From Eubacteriales bacterium (GTDB lineage Bacteria > Bacillota_A > Clostridia > Christensenellales > Aristaeellaceae): 8,490 nucleotides of DNA. The stretch lies in the NCBI GenBank assembly GCA_028692205.1, contig JAQUXV010000095.1, positions 1 through 8,490 on the forward strand, written 5' to 3'. Each line of letters starts with the position of its first letter. Position 1 is the stretch's first letter. Below are positions 1 through 7,344 of the stretch, in pieces. The position numbers were made by a program, and so were the translations under genes. The notes beneath the pieces were generated by a model. That model was given only the letters and a program-made list of their open reading frames with translations. It did not search any database and was not told where the DNA came from.

Positions 1-2
1 CG

Positions 3-407
3 CAGATGGTGGATTGCGGAAAAATGCATACTGTCCGGCAGACGTTTCAAACAGGGGATACCGTTGTGTTGGCGTTGGAATGCAGGCCGTTTTTGGAAGC
101 CGGTTACCGTGGAAGCGCGAGCGTTTACTGCGGGCCGCTGCTGATGGCGCTTCCTCTGCCCGACCAGCAGGCTGCATGGCAGTATGCGCTGGCGGAAGAT
201 GGGGAACCCGCGCTCAGTTGGGAAGACGGCCGTCCGCGCGCGCATGTGGATGCTTGCCTTGCAGAAAGCTGGTTTGCGAAAGGCGGTAAAATACAACCCC
301 CGCCGCAAGGCTGCGGCATGGGGGAAGCCTATGAGCTGACCCTTCTTCCATATGCCGACACGAAGGGCCGTATTGCAGCGTTCCCGAGGGCGGCGCGCCG
401 CGCATGA
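3..407 (+). CDS. C-terminal part of a GH127/DUF1680-like glycoside hydrolase (5' truncated)
   Basis: The reading frame is open to the left edge of the window, so only about 134 C-terminal residues are visible. The ATG at position 6 is probably an internal methionine. The visible part resembles the C-terminal beta-sandwich region of the DUF1680 / beta-L-arabinofuranosidase-like family (GH127 and relatives). It has a GDTVVLAL strand, then a segment around YCGPLLMALPLP that matches the family's typical 'GPLV' strand, and near the end ELTLLPYADTKGRIAAFPR, which resembles the family's usual 'LxPYGxTxLRIxEFP' ending. The catalytic barrel lies outside the window, so substrate and activity cannot be judged. 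No signal peptide or membrane segment is visible in this part. The stop TGA overlaps the dusB start as ATGA, which suggests translational coupling. The family call is from remembered motifs and is moderate; another sugar-active or beta-sandwich protein is possible. Confidence 0.6.
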   Translation, partial: QMVDCGKMHTVRQTFQTGDTVVLALECRPFLEAGYRGSASVYCGPLLMALPLPDQQAAWQYALAEDGEPALSWEDGRPRAHVDACLAESWFAKGGKIQPPPQGCGMGEAYELTLLPYADTKGRIAAFPRAARRA

Positions 408-1381
408 CGGACAGCGGCGTGATGATCGGCCTTGCGCCGATGGCCGGGGTAACCGATCTGCCGATGCGCGCGCTGTGCTATCGCATGGGCGCACAGTACG
501 CCTGCACCGAAATGGTTAGCGCAGTCGGCTGGATGTGCGCGAAGAAGGATAATCCGGCTTACCGCTTGCTACTGGATACCTCGCCGGAGGAATACAATAC
601 CGCGATTCAGCTTTTTGGCAAGGATCCGGTTTTGATGGCGGAAGCGGCTTCCCGCGCCTGCGAAATGGGACGGTTTACCTCCGTAGACATCAACATGGGC
701 TGCCCCGCGCGCAAGGTGACGGGCTCAGGCGAAGGCAGCGCCCTGCTGCGTACGCCTGATCTGGCCGCGAAGATTATGGAGGCTGTGAAGGCCAACAGTT
801 CCCTGCCGGTTACAGTGAAAACCCGGTTGGGATACGACGAGCACAGCATGAACGCGCTGCTGCTGGCCCAGGCGGCGGAAGCGCTGGGGCTGAAGTGGAT
901 TTGCATCCATGGGCGCACGGGCCGCCAAATGTACGCGGGCCAGGCGGATTACGCCGCGATCGCCGCCATTTCGGCGCGCGTGAACATTCCGGTGATAGCC
1001 AACGGAGATGTTACCGAACCCGGAGACGTGATACGCATTTTGCGGGAAACCGGTTGCAACGGGCTGTTGATCGGGCGCGGCGCAATGGGCAATCCGTGGC
1101 TTTTCAGGCAGGCCCGGGCCTTGCTGGACGGTAAGCCCCTGCTCCCCGTAAGCGACGGGGAAAGGCTTTCGACGGCGCTGGAGCACATCGACAGCATGGT
1201 CGCGTATAAAGGGGAGCGGCTAGCGGTTCGGGAGATGCGCACGCACATTGGGCACTACATTGCCGGTGTGCGGGGGGCCGCGGCCATGCGGCGGTTGCTC
1301 AATACCGCCGCGACGACTGAGAAACAGAAGGAGTTGCTTCGGGCGCTGTTTGCCCGTCAGGAACAGGAGGAAGAACATTGA
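404..1381 (+). CDS. dusB: tRNA-dihydrouridine synthase, DusB type
   Basis: A flavin (FMN) enzyme that uses NADPH to reduce specific uridines of the tRNA D-loop to dihydrouridine in the cytoplasm. The 325 aa length fits the family. Motifs appear in the expected TIM-barrel order: LAPMAGVTD (residues 10-18), EMVSA (36-40), the signature DINMGCP (95-101) with Cys100 as the catalytic proton donor, GSGEGSALL (107-115), VKTRLG with Lys139 (138-143), the HGRT site (169-172), ANGDV (199-203) and the phosphate-binding IGRGAMGNPW (223-232). A helical C-terminal domain follows from about residue 245, with REMRTHIGHYIAG typical of the family. The ATG is chosen because it overlaps the previous stop as ATGA and gives the full N-terminus; Met7 (422) is an alternative without a better ribosome binding site. 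The SD is weak (GAGGG, 386-390), so coupling to upstream translation is likely. The next gene overlaps its TGA. Assignment to the Dus family is firm; the exact tRNA position is inferred. Confidence 0.95.
   Translation: MTDSGVMIGLAPMAGVTDLPMRALCYRMGAQYACTEMVSAVGWMCAKKDNPAYRLLLDTSPEEYNTAIQLFGKDPVLMAEAASRACEMGRFTSVDINMGCPARKVTGSGEGSALLRTPDLAAKIMEAVKANSSLPVTVKTRLGYDEHSMNALLLAQAAEALGLKWICIHGRTGRQMYAGQADYAAIAAISARVNIPVIANGDVTEPGDVIRILRETGCNGLLIGRGAMGNPWLFRQARALLDGKPLLPVSDGERLSTALEHIDSMVAYKGERLAVREMRTHIGHYIAGVRGAAAMRRLLNTAATTEKQKELLRALFARQEQEEEH
1365..1370 (+). promoter_or_regulatory. Ribosome binding site deciding the TTG start at 1378
   Basis: A perfect AGGAGG lies inside the last codons of dusB and ends 7 bases before TTG at 1378. 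No ATG or GTG with comparable spacing exists in that frame, and starting at this TTG gives a complete signal peptide. This supports a TTG start whose codon overlaps the dusB stop (TTGA). Confidence 0.85.
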
Positions 1382-3099
1382 GCCGTCGTCTGCTTGCTTT
1401 TTTTCTTTGCTTTGCGCTGGTTGCGGGGTGCTGCCTGCCTGCGCAGGCGGAAATTGCCTCTCTGGACAGGGTGCTGTCCGGTTGGATTGGTGAGGACACC
1501 GCCGTACGCTTTTCAGCGTCGATGCAGGTTAACGCCATGCTGCCCTTTACCGACGATACCCTCGCGCTGCTGAACGGCGTGCTGAAACACGTTACGGTGG
1601 ACGCGTCTGTGACCGGCGGAGAAGAGAACGCGTCGACCGAAGCGCAGATTGCGGTGGACGGAGCGACGCTGTTGAACTGGACACAGCAAGCACAGGGCGG
1701 AACGTACACGTTTGCCACGTCGCTGCTGCCAAACCGGACGCTAACCTCCGCTTTGGGTTCGCCTATGGATATCCTTACCGGGGCCGACTCGCAAACGGCA
1801 GAGACGGACGCAGCGGAGGCTGAAGCGAGCGACGCCCAGCAAATGAACGCGTCGAACGCGGAGGAAGCCTTCGCCACGCTGGATGCGATCACGGAAGCAC
1901 AGGGCTGTTATCAGGCGCTGACCGACGGCATCAAGGCATTTGCTACGGAAAAAAAGGCCAGTTATAAAATCAAAAATATCGGCAAATGCACATGGAGCCG
2001 CATTGCGCGGCTTACGGCAGAGCAGAGCGACGGGCTGCTGGCCGAGCTGCGCGCGATTATTTCCTGCGGTATGGATGATGAATACCGTGCCGAAATTGCG
2101 CAGATGACGTTTGAAAAAGGCTTTATCGTCGCCCTGTATCGGAACGCGGATGGACAGGACATGAGCGTATACCTGAAGGGCAACGTGGCTTATCCGGACG
2201 GCAGCCGCCGGAAACTGCTGTGGCAGTGGTCGTTTGTTACCAACGGCCTGAAGCGCACGGACATTTTCAAGTTTGAGGCATCCAGAACCGCAGGCAAGCA
2301 GGACACGCGCACCGTTGCCGCGGCCTGCACGCAGGAAAACAAGTCCGGCTCGTTCAGCCTCGACGCGGAAACCGAAGCGACGCTGAAACGGAGCCGGGTG
2401 ACGGACAAATGCACGGACGAACTCAGCCTGTCGGGGACAAAAGCGGAAGATACCGCAACGACCTGCAAGGGGAATGTGAACCGTACGGTCACGCAGACCG
2501 CAAGCGGAGAAACCGTCAGGAATTCCGATGCTGCGACTGTTGATTTGCAATTAACCCCCGACGGTACAGGCGGCAATCTTCTTTCCGGTACGGTCGTCCG
2601 CTCCGAAATCAAGGATAAAACGGTTGTAAACGAGCTTACGTGGACGTTTGCGGCAACTGCGGCGACGGCTGCGGTCCAGCCAACAGAAACGCCGGAGCCG
2701 GAAAGCGGCATTACCGTAAGCATTATTCAGCCGGAGAATACGGCCGAAGCGGACAATGCCGCAGGCAGCGCGCCTGTAAGCTCGCTGGAACAGTTTGCCG
2801 CGAATTCCGAAAGCAAAGCGACACAGGATGAGCAGGATGCGGCAAGCTCGCCCTATCTGGTCGGCGCCTTGCCTTCGGGCGTAAAGGAATATACGGTACC
2901 AGATCAGAATGTGGTTATCGATCTGGATACGGCTGACGCGGACACGCTGCAGAACCTGCTGGCGGAAGCGGCGCAGAACCTCGCCGGGAGAATGATACTC
3001 GCGATTGCGGAACTGCCGGAAGAGGATGCGGCACTGCTGAAAGACGGCATGACCGACGAGGATTACGCCGCGTTTCTGGCGCTGCTGGACGCGATGTAA
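1378..3099 (+). CDS. Exported protein of unknown function, first of a tandem paralogous pair
   Basis: I do not recognise a family for this 573 aa protein. Residues 1-24 form a signal peptide: basic MSRR, a hydrophobic core, then AQA before Glu25, a good signal peptidase I site. A lipobox-like VAGC (15-18) also fits, so it could be a lipoprotein anchored at Cys18. The mature part is rich in alternating Thr/Ser/Val strands (about 40-125 and 195-425), which suggests beta-sheet domains, broken by an acidic Ala/Glu linker (135-165). A low-complexity acidic linker with PTETPEPE (435-442) leads to a C-terminal helical part containing LQNLLAEAA (524-532). Six cysteines lie in the mature region (177, 204, 230, 317, 345, 363), unusual for an exported Bacillota protein. 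It starts with TTG overlapping the dusB stop and sits 47 bases before a similar gene. The role is unknown; it probably acts at the cell surface. Confidence 0.85.
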   Translation: MSRRLLAFFLCFALVAGCCLPAQAEIASLDRVLSGWIGEDTAVRFSASMQVNAMLPFTDDTLALLNGVLKHVTVDASVTGGEENASTEAQIAVDGATLLNWTQQAQGGTYTFATSLLPNRTLTSALGSPMDILTGADSQTAETDAAEAEASDAQQMNASNAEEAFATLDAITEAQGCYQALTDGIKAFATEKKASYKIKNIGKCTWSRIARLTAEQSDGLLAELRAIISCGMDDEYRAEIAQMTFEKGFIVALYRNADGQDMSVYLKGNVAYPDGSRRKLLWQWSFVTNGLKRTDIFKFEASRTAGKQDTRTVAAACTQENKSGSFSLDAETEATLKRSRVTDKCTDELSLSGTKAEDTATTCKGNVNRTVTQTASGETVRNSDAATVDLQLTPDGTGGNLLSGTVVRSEIKDKTVVNELTWTFAATAATAAVQPTETPEPESGITVSIIQPENTAEADNAAGSAPVSSLEQFAANSESKATQDEQDAASSPYLVGALPSGVKEYTVPDQNVVIDLDTADADTLQNLLAEAAQNLAGRMILAIAELPEEDAALLKDGMTDEDYAAFLALLDAM

Positions 3100-3102
3100 T
3101 CA

Positions 3103-3130
3103 GCCCATCCCACCGAAAAACCGATAGGGC
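3103..3130 (+). other. Small intercistronic hairpin
   Basis: GCCCATC (3103-3109) pairs with GAT-A-GGGC (3123-3130), giving 7 base pairs with a single bulged A at 3126 and a 13-base loop. It lies between the two exported-protein genes, just before the AGGAGG at 3134-3139. There is no T-run after it, so it is not a convincing terminator. It could be an mRNA processing or stability element, or chance. Confidence 0.3.
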
Positions 3131-3146
3131 CAAAGGAGGGTTTTCC

Positions 3147-5006
3147 ATGCGTACAACATTGAGGCGACTGCTTGCGTGCCTGATGGCGTTCGGACTGCTG
3201 CTGACGGGCGCGGTTGCCGAAACGGCGGACGGCCTGGACTATACTGTTGAAGAAAAACTGGTTAAGCAGATACAGGCCGGAAGCGGCTTTCAGGGAACGC
3301 TGACGCTCGAATCCACCGCTGTGGAAGGCCGCGAAAGCGAAGCGTGGACAACCATCAAACCGCTGACGGTCGACGTGGGGTACATCTATGTCCGTGAGGA
3401 CACGGCGAAAAATACGAAGCCGGAAAACCGGCTGTCATTCTCCTTCGTTGACGGGGAAAAGACGCTTGGAACAGCGGAACTTTCCCTGAACGACGGTTTA
3501 CTGGCGCTGAGAAGCTCGCTGCTGGGAGACGGCTGGTACACGCTGGATGAGAGCGCGGCTGCCGGTTCGCTGAGCGGCGGGGACGCGACGGAGGGCATGA
3601 TCGGGCAGGAAGCGCAGAGCTTTTATTCCCAGACGGCGCTGCCCGGTCTAGCAGCTTTTACCGTGGGGCTGATAGGGCATATCGGCGAAACGGATGATTC
3701 GAAGTGGACGGAGCTATTGGACCCCTATACGACCAAAATCGATCTCTGGCTGGAAGGGTATCGGCAGGACGCAATTCTGGGCAAGCTGGACGACGGCACG
3801 ACCACTATGGAAATCGATTATACCGTGCCCGCATCAGCCGTCAAGGCGCAGCTGAAGCAAATGGTGATGGATCTGCTGGCAGACGACTCGATGCTTTCGG
3901 CGCTAAGCGCCATTCTGCCGGACGAGGATTTAAAAACATACCTTGATCCCCAGCAGCAGAATTACTACTTTTATACGATCGAAGAATTACCTCTCAAGGG
4001 CGATCTGGAATTGTCGCGTACGGTAAGCCTGATGGGGGAGACGCTGGCGCTTTCGATATCGCTGCCGCTGTACGACAGCGTGGGCGGGGAAGCGACGCTG
4101 CTGTACCGGCGCAGCCAGGGCGAGGGTGATCTGCCGGAGAACAACACCATCGAGCTGACGAGCGATGAGAAGCTGGTTCGCCTGAACTACCAGACGTATA
4201 AAACCCTGACCGGGACGACCGTGTACCAGGGTACGCTGCTGCGGCAGATGCAGGGTGCGGAAGCTTTCGAGGTTGGCGCGGATGCACAGCCGAACACGCA
4301 AAAGACGTTCTCGGCCGCTTTTACGCTGAGCACGCAGAAGACCGAGGACGCTAAAAACCCCGGAAGCAACTCGCTGAACCGGATGCTGAGCTTTACGCTG
4401 TCCCCGGAGTATACGCCGGAGGATTCGACCGACGAGACAGCGGCGCCGACCGAGGAGCAAAAAGCGGAGTACGTTGTGTTCTCACCAGTGGAAATGGTGC
4501 TGGACAGCACCTTTACCAGCGGACAGGCGAAAAACGCCGCGACCTCCGTGGACGCGACGCTTACGATTTCCGGAGACGATATGCCCCAAACGATTACCCT
4601 GTCGTTTAGCGGAAAAACCACTGGGAAATGGACGCCGGACGCCGTAGACGCCCAAACGGCAACCTCGTTGGACGGCATGAACCAAACAGCTCTCAGCACA
4701 CTGCTGGCACAGGCGGCCGTGAAGGGTGGGCTGCTGTTGCTGCCTTATGTGGGCATGCCGACAGGCGATACAACAACCGAGGCGACCGAAACCCCGGAGG
4801 GTAACGCCGGGACAACGCCGGAGAATTCGGCAGCGCCGACACCGACCGGTATACCGACGCTGGCGCCCACGGCAACCGGTGCTGAAACAACAGCGCAGGC
4901 AACGGAAACTGCAACGGTGGCGCCGGATACGTCGGTCGGGCCGACGGAAAGCCCGAACGCTGCGGTAATGGATGCCCCGACGCCTGCAGAAAGTCCGGCT
5001 TCGTGA
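3147..5006 (+). CDS. Exported protein of unknown function with Thr/Pro-rich tail, second of the pair
   Basis: A 619 aa secreted protein of no family I recognise. The start is ATG with AGGAGG (3134-3139) 7 bases upstream. Residues 1-24 are a signal peptide (MRTTLRR, hydrophobic core, AVA before Glu25) with no lipobox. Residues 25-500 look beta-rich, with a helical stretch around 229-262 (VKAQLKQMVMDLLADD, then LSAILPDEDL). Residues 516-524 (LSTLLAQAA) match the C-terminal helix of the preceding protein, followed by a short hydrophobic GGLLLLPYVG. The tail from about 540 to the end is almost only Thr, Pro, Ala, Glu, Gly and Ser, as in wall-spanning or glycosylated spacers. No sortase LPxTG motif, transmembrane anchor or SLH domain follows. 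The mature protein has no cysteine, unlike its neighbour. It is probably co-transcribed with the upstream gene. Surface location is inferred; function is unknown. Confidence 0.87.
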   Translation: MRTTLRRLLACLMAFGLLLTGAVAETADGLDYTVEEKLVKQIQAGSGFQGTLTLESTAVEGRESEAWTTIKPLTVDVGYIYVREDTAKNTKPENRLSFSFVDGEKTLGTAELSLNDGLLALRSSLLGDGWYTLDESAAAGSLSGGDATEGMIGQEAQSFYSQTALPGLAAFTVGLIGHIGETDDSKWTELLDPYTTKIDLWLEGYRQDAILGKLDDGTTTMEIDYTVPASAVKAQLKQMVMDLLADDSMLSALSAILPDEDLKTYLDPQQQNYYFYTIEELPLKGDLELSRTVSLMGETLALSISLPLYDSVGGEATLLYRRSQGEGDLPENNTIELTSDEKLVRLNYQTYKTLTGTTVYQGTLLRQMQGAEAFEVGADAQPNTQKTFSAAFTLSTQKTEDAKNPGSNSLNRMLSFTLSPEYTPEDSTDETAAPTEEQKAEYVVFSPVEMVLDSTFTSGQAKNAATSVDATLTISGDDMPQTITLSFSGKTTGKWTPDAVDAQTATSLDGMNQTALSTLLAQAAVKGGLLLLPYVGMPTGDTTTEATETPEGNAGTTPENSAAPTPTGIPTLAPTATGAETTAQATETATVAPDTSVGPTESPNAAVMDAPTPAESPAS

Positions 5007-5044
5007 CCGGATAAGACAACAAAATACATTCCAAGTACATTTTA

Positions 5045-5067
5045 ACGCTTGACACGATTGGAAGCGT
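5045..5067. promoter_or_regulatory. Inverted repeat over the -35 region of glnN
   Basis: ACGCTT (5045-5050) and AAGCGT (5062-5067) form a perfect 6-bp inverted repeat with an 11-bp spacer that contains most of the -35 hexamer. Its right half overlaps the left half of the dyad at 5064-5083. It may be a second regulator site or part of one composite operator. A 6-bp repeat can also arise by chance. Confidence 0.35.
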
Positions 5068-5077
5068 GGTATATACT
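5049..5077 (+). promoter_or_regulatory. Sigma-A type promoter of glnN
   Basis: A perfect -35 TTGACA (5049-5054) is followed by exactly 17 bases and the -10 TATACT (5072-5077), five of six matches to consensus. Transcription would begin near A5084, giving a 5' untranslated region of about 100 bases before the GTG at 5185. This is the only near-consensus promoter I found in the window and it separates glnN from the upstream operon. Confidence 0.85.
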
Positions 5078-5083
5078 CCACGC
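5064..5083. promoter_or_regulatory. Candidate operator: perfect dyad flanking the -10 box
   Basis: GCGTGG (5064-5069) and CCACGC (5078-5083) are perfect inverted repeats separated by 8 bases (TATATACT) that contain the -10 hexamer. A dimeric DNA-binding protein sitting here would block RNA polymerase, so a repressor operator is the natural reading. It does not match the GlnR/TnrA consensus (TGTNA-N7-TNACA). The regulator is unknown and no regulator gene is in the window. Confidence 0.55.
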
Positions 5084-5138
5084 ATACAGCAACGGCGCTG
5101 AGGATTGTTTGCCAATCCATAAGCGCCGTTGCTCGTAT
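5084..5138 (+). promoter_or_regulatory. Long stem-loop at the 5' end of the glnN transcript
   Basis: AGCAACGGCGCT (5088-5099) pairs perfectly with AGCGCCGTTGCT (5122-5133). Inside the 22-base loop, GGATTG (5102-5107) pairs with CAATCC (5113-5118) around a 5-base TTTGC loop. Outside, ATAC (5084-5087) can pair with GTAT (5135-5138) past a bulged C5134. The structure would begin at the predicted first base of the mRNA. No T-run follows, so it is not an intrinsic terminator. Likely roles are 5' mRNA stabilisation or a regulatory leader. It lacks the hexanucleotide loops of ANTAR targets. Confidence 0.7.
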
Positions 5139-5169
5139 ATAGAGTACTCAGGGGAAGGCCAATAAACAC

Positions 5170-5175
5170 AGGAGG
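5170..5175 (+). promoter_or_regulatory. Ribosome binding site supporting the GTG start of glnN
   Basis: AGGAGG lies 9 bases before GTG at 5185. The first in-frame ATG (codon 17) would cut into the conserved NVFND region and has no such site, so GTG is preferred. Confidence 0.85.
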
Positions 5176-5184
5176 GACAGCTAC

Positions 5185-7275
5185 GTGAGCAATTCATGCG
5201 AAAAGTTTGGGGAGAACGTATTTAACGACGTTGTTATGCGGAAACGTCTGCCCAAAGAAACCTACAAAGCCCTGAAGCGTACGATCGAAGAGGGGCGCTC
5301 GCTGGATCCCGCGATTGCGGGCGTGGTCGCCAACGCGATGAAGGACTGGGCACTGGAATTGGGCGCGACCCATTACACTCACTGGTTCCAGCCGATGACC
5401 GGCATCACCGCTGAAAAACACGACGCGTTTATCAAGCCTATCGGTGAAGGCAACGTAATGCTGGAGTTCAGCGGCAAAGAGCTTGTTCAGGGCGAACCGG
5501 ACGCCAGCTCTTTCCCCAGCGGCGGCCTGCGCGCCACGTTCGAGGCTCGCGGCTACACGGCGTGGGACCCGACCAGCTTCGCTTTCATTAAAGAAGGCAC
5601 GCTGTGCATCCCGACCGCGTTTTGCAGTTACGGCGGCGAAGCGCTGGACAAGAAAACCCCGCTGCTGCGCTCCATGCAGGCGCTGAACAAGCAGGCCCTG
5701 CGTGTGCTGAAGCTCTTTGGCAACGAGGATGTTTGCAAAGTGTTCCCGACCGTCGGCCCCGAGCAGGAATATTTCCTGATCGATAAAGAAGACTACAAAC
5801 TGCGCCCCGACCTGATCAACACCGGCCGTACCCTGTTCGGCGCCAAGCCGCCCAAGGGTCAGGAACTGGACGATCATTATTTCGGCGCGATCCGCCCCCG
5901 CGTGGCGGGCTTCATGAAAGAGCTGAACGAAGAGCTCTGGAAGCTTGGCGTATACTGCAAGACGGAGCACAACGAAGTTGCGCCCGCGCAGCATGAAATG
6001 GCTCCCGTGTTCGCCACCGTCAATATCGCCGCCGACCACAACCAGCTTACCATGGAAGTGATGAAGCGGGTAGCCGATAAGCACGGTCTGGTATGCCTCC
6101 TGCACGAGAAGCCCTTCGACGGAATCAACGGCAGCGGCAAACATAACAACTACGCTTTGGCCACCAACACCGGCATGAATCTGCTGGAGCCGGGCGACAC
6201 GCCCAGCGAGAACGCGCAGTTCCTGCTGTTCCTCGCCGCGGTGATCGAGGCGGTGGACAATTATCAGGATCTGCTTCGCGTATCGATTGCCTTTGCCGGC
6301 AACGATCATCGTCTGGGCGCCAATGAAGCGCCTCCGGCGATCATCAGCATTTTCCTGGGCGACGAACTGACCGCGGTGATTGAGTCCATCCTCAGCGACA
6401 GCGCTTACAAGAACCACAAGCAGGAGACGATGCTGCTGGGCGTGGATGTGCTGCCGGAGTTTCCCAAGGACAATACGGACCGTAACCGCACCTCGCCCTT
6501 CGCCTTTACCGGCAACAAGTTCGAGTTCCGCAGCCTGGGTTCTTCCCAGTCCATCAGCGGCCCGAACACCGCGCTGAACAGCGCGATTGCCGAAAGCCTC
6601 TGCGGCTTTGCCGATGAACTGGAAAAGGCGAGCGATTTCACCGCCGCCCTGAATACGCTGATTCGCCGCGTACTCAAAGAGCATAAGCGCATCATCTTCA
6701 ACGGCAACGGTTATGACCCCGCATGGGTGGTTGAAGCCGAAAAACGCGGCCTGCTGAACATGCGCACGACGGTGGATGCCGCCCCCTGCTATATTGCCGA
6801 TAAAAACGTGGCGCTGTTCAAAAAGCATCATGTGTTTACCGAAATCGAAGTGCATGCCCGCTACGAAATCCGGCTGGAGAAATATGTGAAGGTCATCAAC
6901 ATCGAAGCCGAGTGCATGTCCAACATGGCTCACAGCCTCATCTTGCCCGCCGCGCTGGAATATAGCAAGGACGTAGCCAAAGAAGCGGAAATGAAGAAGA
7001 GCGTCGCGCCTTCCATTTCGTTGGCTACCGAGACGGACATGTTGACCAAGCTCAGCAACGAGACCGCGGCGCTTTACACCGCTATCGACGCGCTGGATAA
7101 AGCGATTGCCAACCAGAATTCCAGCCTGGATCTTCTGGAGCAGGCCGCCTACAGCCGCGATACCATCATCGCCGCGATGGCGGAAACGCGCAAACATGCC
7201 GATGCGCTGGAAGGCATCGTTGCCAAGAAGTATTGGCCGATGCCGACCTATCAGGATATCCTGATGTACGTCTAA
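5185..7275 (+). CDS. glnN: Glutamine synthetase, type III (GlnN)
   Basis: Makes glutamine from glutamate, ammonium and ATP in the cytoplasm; type III enzymes are large, dodecameric forms found in Bacteroidetes, many Clostridia and cyanobacteria. The length of 696 aa fits type III (about 700) and not type I (about 450). Motifs in order: [13 protein letters not shown] (11-23), [12 protein letters not shown] (62-73), [17 protein letters not shown] (113-129), catalytic-domain PEQEYFLID (192-200), [11 protein letters not shown] (261-271), the nucleotide/glutamate-binding [18 protein letters not shown] (308-325), [12 protein letters not shown] (373-384), and [11 protein letters not shown] (447-457). 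A helical type III-specific C-terminal part runs from about 585 to the end. It starts with GTG, has its own promoter and a structured leader, and lies upstream of an ammonium transporter gene, which fits a nitrogen-assimilation role. Frequent GGC, AAC and CTG codons suggest high expression. No frameshift or missing key motif was seen. Confidence 0.97.
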   Translation: MSNSCEKFGENVFNDVVMRKRLPKETYKALKRTIEEGRSLDPAIAGVVANAMKDWALELGATHYTHWFQPMTGITAEKHDAFIKPIGEGNVMLEFSGKELVQGEPDASSFPSGGLRATFEARGYTAWDPTSFAFIKEGTLCIPTAFCSYGGEALDKKTPLLRSMQALNKQALRVLKLFGNEDVCKVFPTVGPEQEYFLIDKEDYKLRPDLINTGRTLFGAKPPKGQELDDHYFGAIRPRVAGFMKELNEELWKLGVYCKTEHNEVAPAQHEMAPVFATVNIAADHNQLTMEVMKRVADKHGLVCLLHEKPFDGINGSGKHNNYALATNTGMNLLEPGDTPSENAQFLLFLAAVIEAVDNYQDLLRVSIAFAGNDHRLGANEAPPAIISIFLGDELTAVIESILSDSAYKNHKQETMLLGVDVLPEFPKDNTDRNRTSPFAFTGNKFEFRSLGSSQSISGPNTALNSAIAESLCGFADELEKASDFTAALNTLIRRVLKEHKRIIFNGNGYDPAWVVEAEKRGLLNMRTTVDAAPCYIADKNVALFKKHHVFTEIEVHARYEIRLEKYVKVINIEAECMSNMAHSLILPAALEYSKDVAKEAEMKKSVAPSISLATETDMLTKLSNETAALYTAIDALDKAIANQNSSLDLLEQAAYSRDTIIAAMAETRKHADALEGIVAKKYWPMPTYQDILMYV

Positions 7276-7286
7276 ACCCGATTTAC

Positions 7287-7302
7287 AACCCGAACGCGGG
7301 TT
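7287..7302 (+). other. Short hairpin just after glnN
   Basis: AACCCG (7287-7292) pairs with CGGGTT (7297-7302) around an AACG loop, 11 bases after the glnN stop. No T-run follows. It may protect the glnN mRNA 3' end or help form a terminator region with the next hairpin. Confidence 0.5.
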
Positions 7303-7310
7303 ATCCGGCC

Positions 7311-7344
7311 TCCCGTTTCGCGCGACACATTCAGCGAAACGGGA
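7311..7344 (+). other. Perfect 11-bp stem-loop downstream of glnN
   Basis: TCCCGTTTCGC (7311-7321) is exactly complementary to GCGAAACGGGA (7334-7344), with a 12-base loop. The following bases are CAGGG, not a T-run, so it is not a classical intrinsic terminator. A 3'-end stabiliser, a processing site, a U-less terminator or a protein-binding inverted repeat are possible. Confidence 0.6.

Noticed and set aside
1741..2550. Long minus-strand open frames inside the two exported-protein genes, such as 1741-2550 and 4482-5120
   Set aside because: Composition is Arg/Cys/Ser-rich shadow-like, they have no good ribosome binding site, and the + strand frames have signal peptides and proper SD sites.
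4764..5003. A tandem DNA repeat in the 3' end of the second exported-protein gene
   Set aside because: Only short ACCGA and CCGGAG-like words recur because of Thr/Pro/Glu codons; no regular repeat unit is present.
5088..5133. The glnN leader hairpin as an intrinsic terminator of the upstream operon
   Set aside because: No T-run follows the stem (CGTATATAG) and it lies downstream of a near-consensus promoter, at the predicted transcript start.
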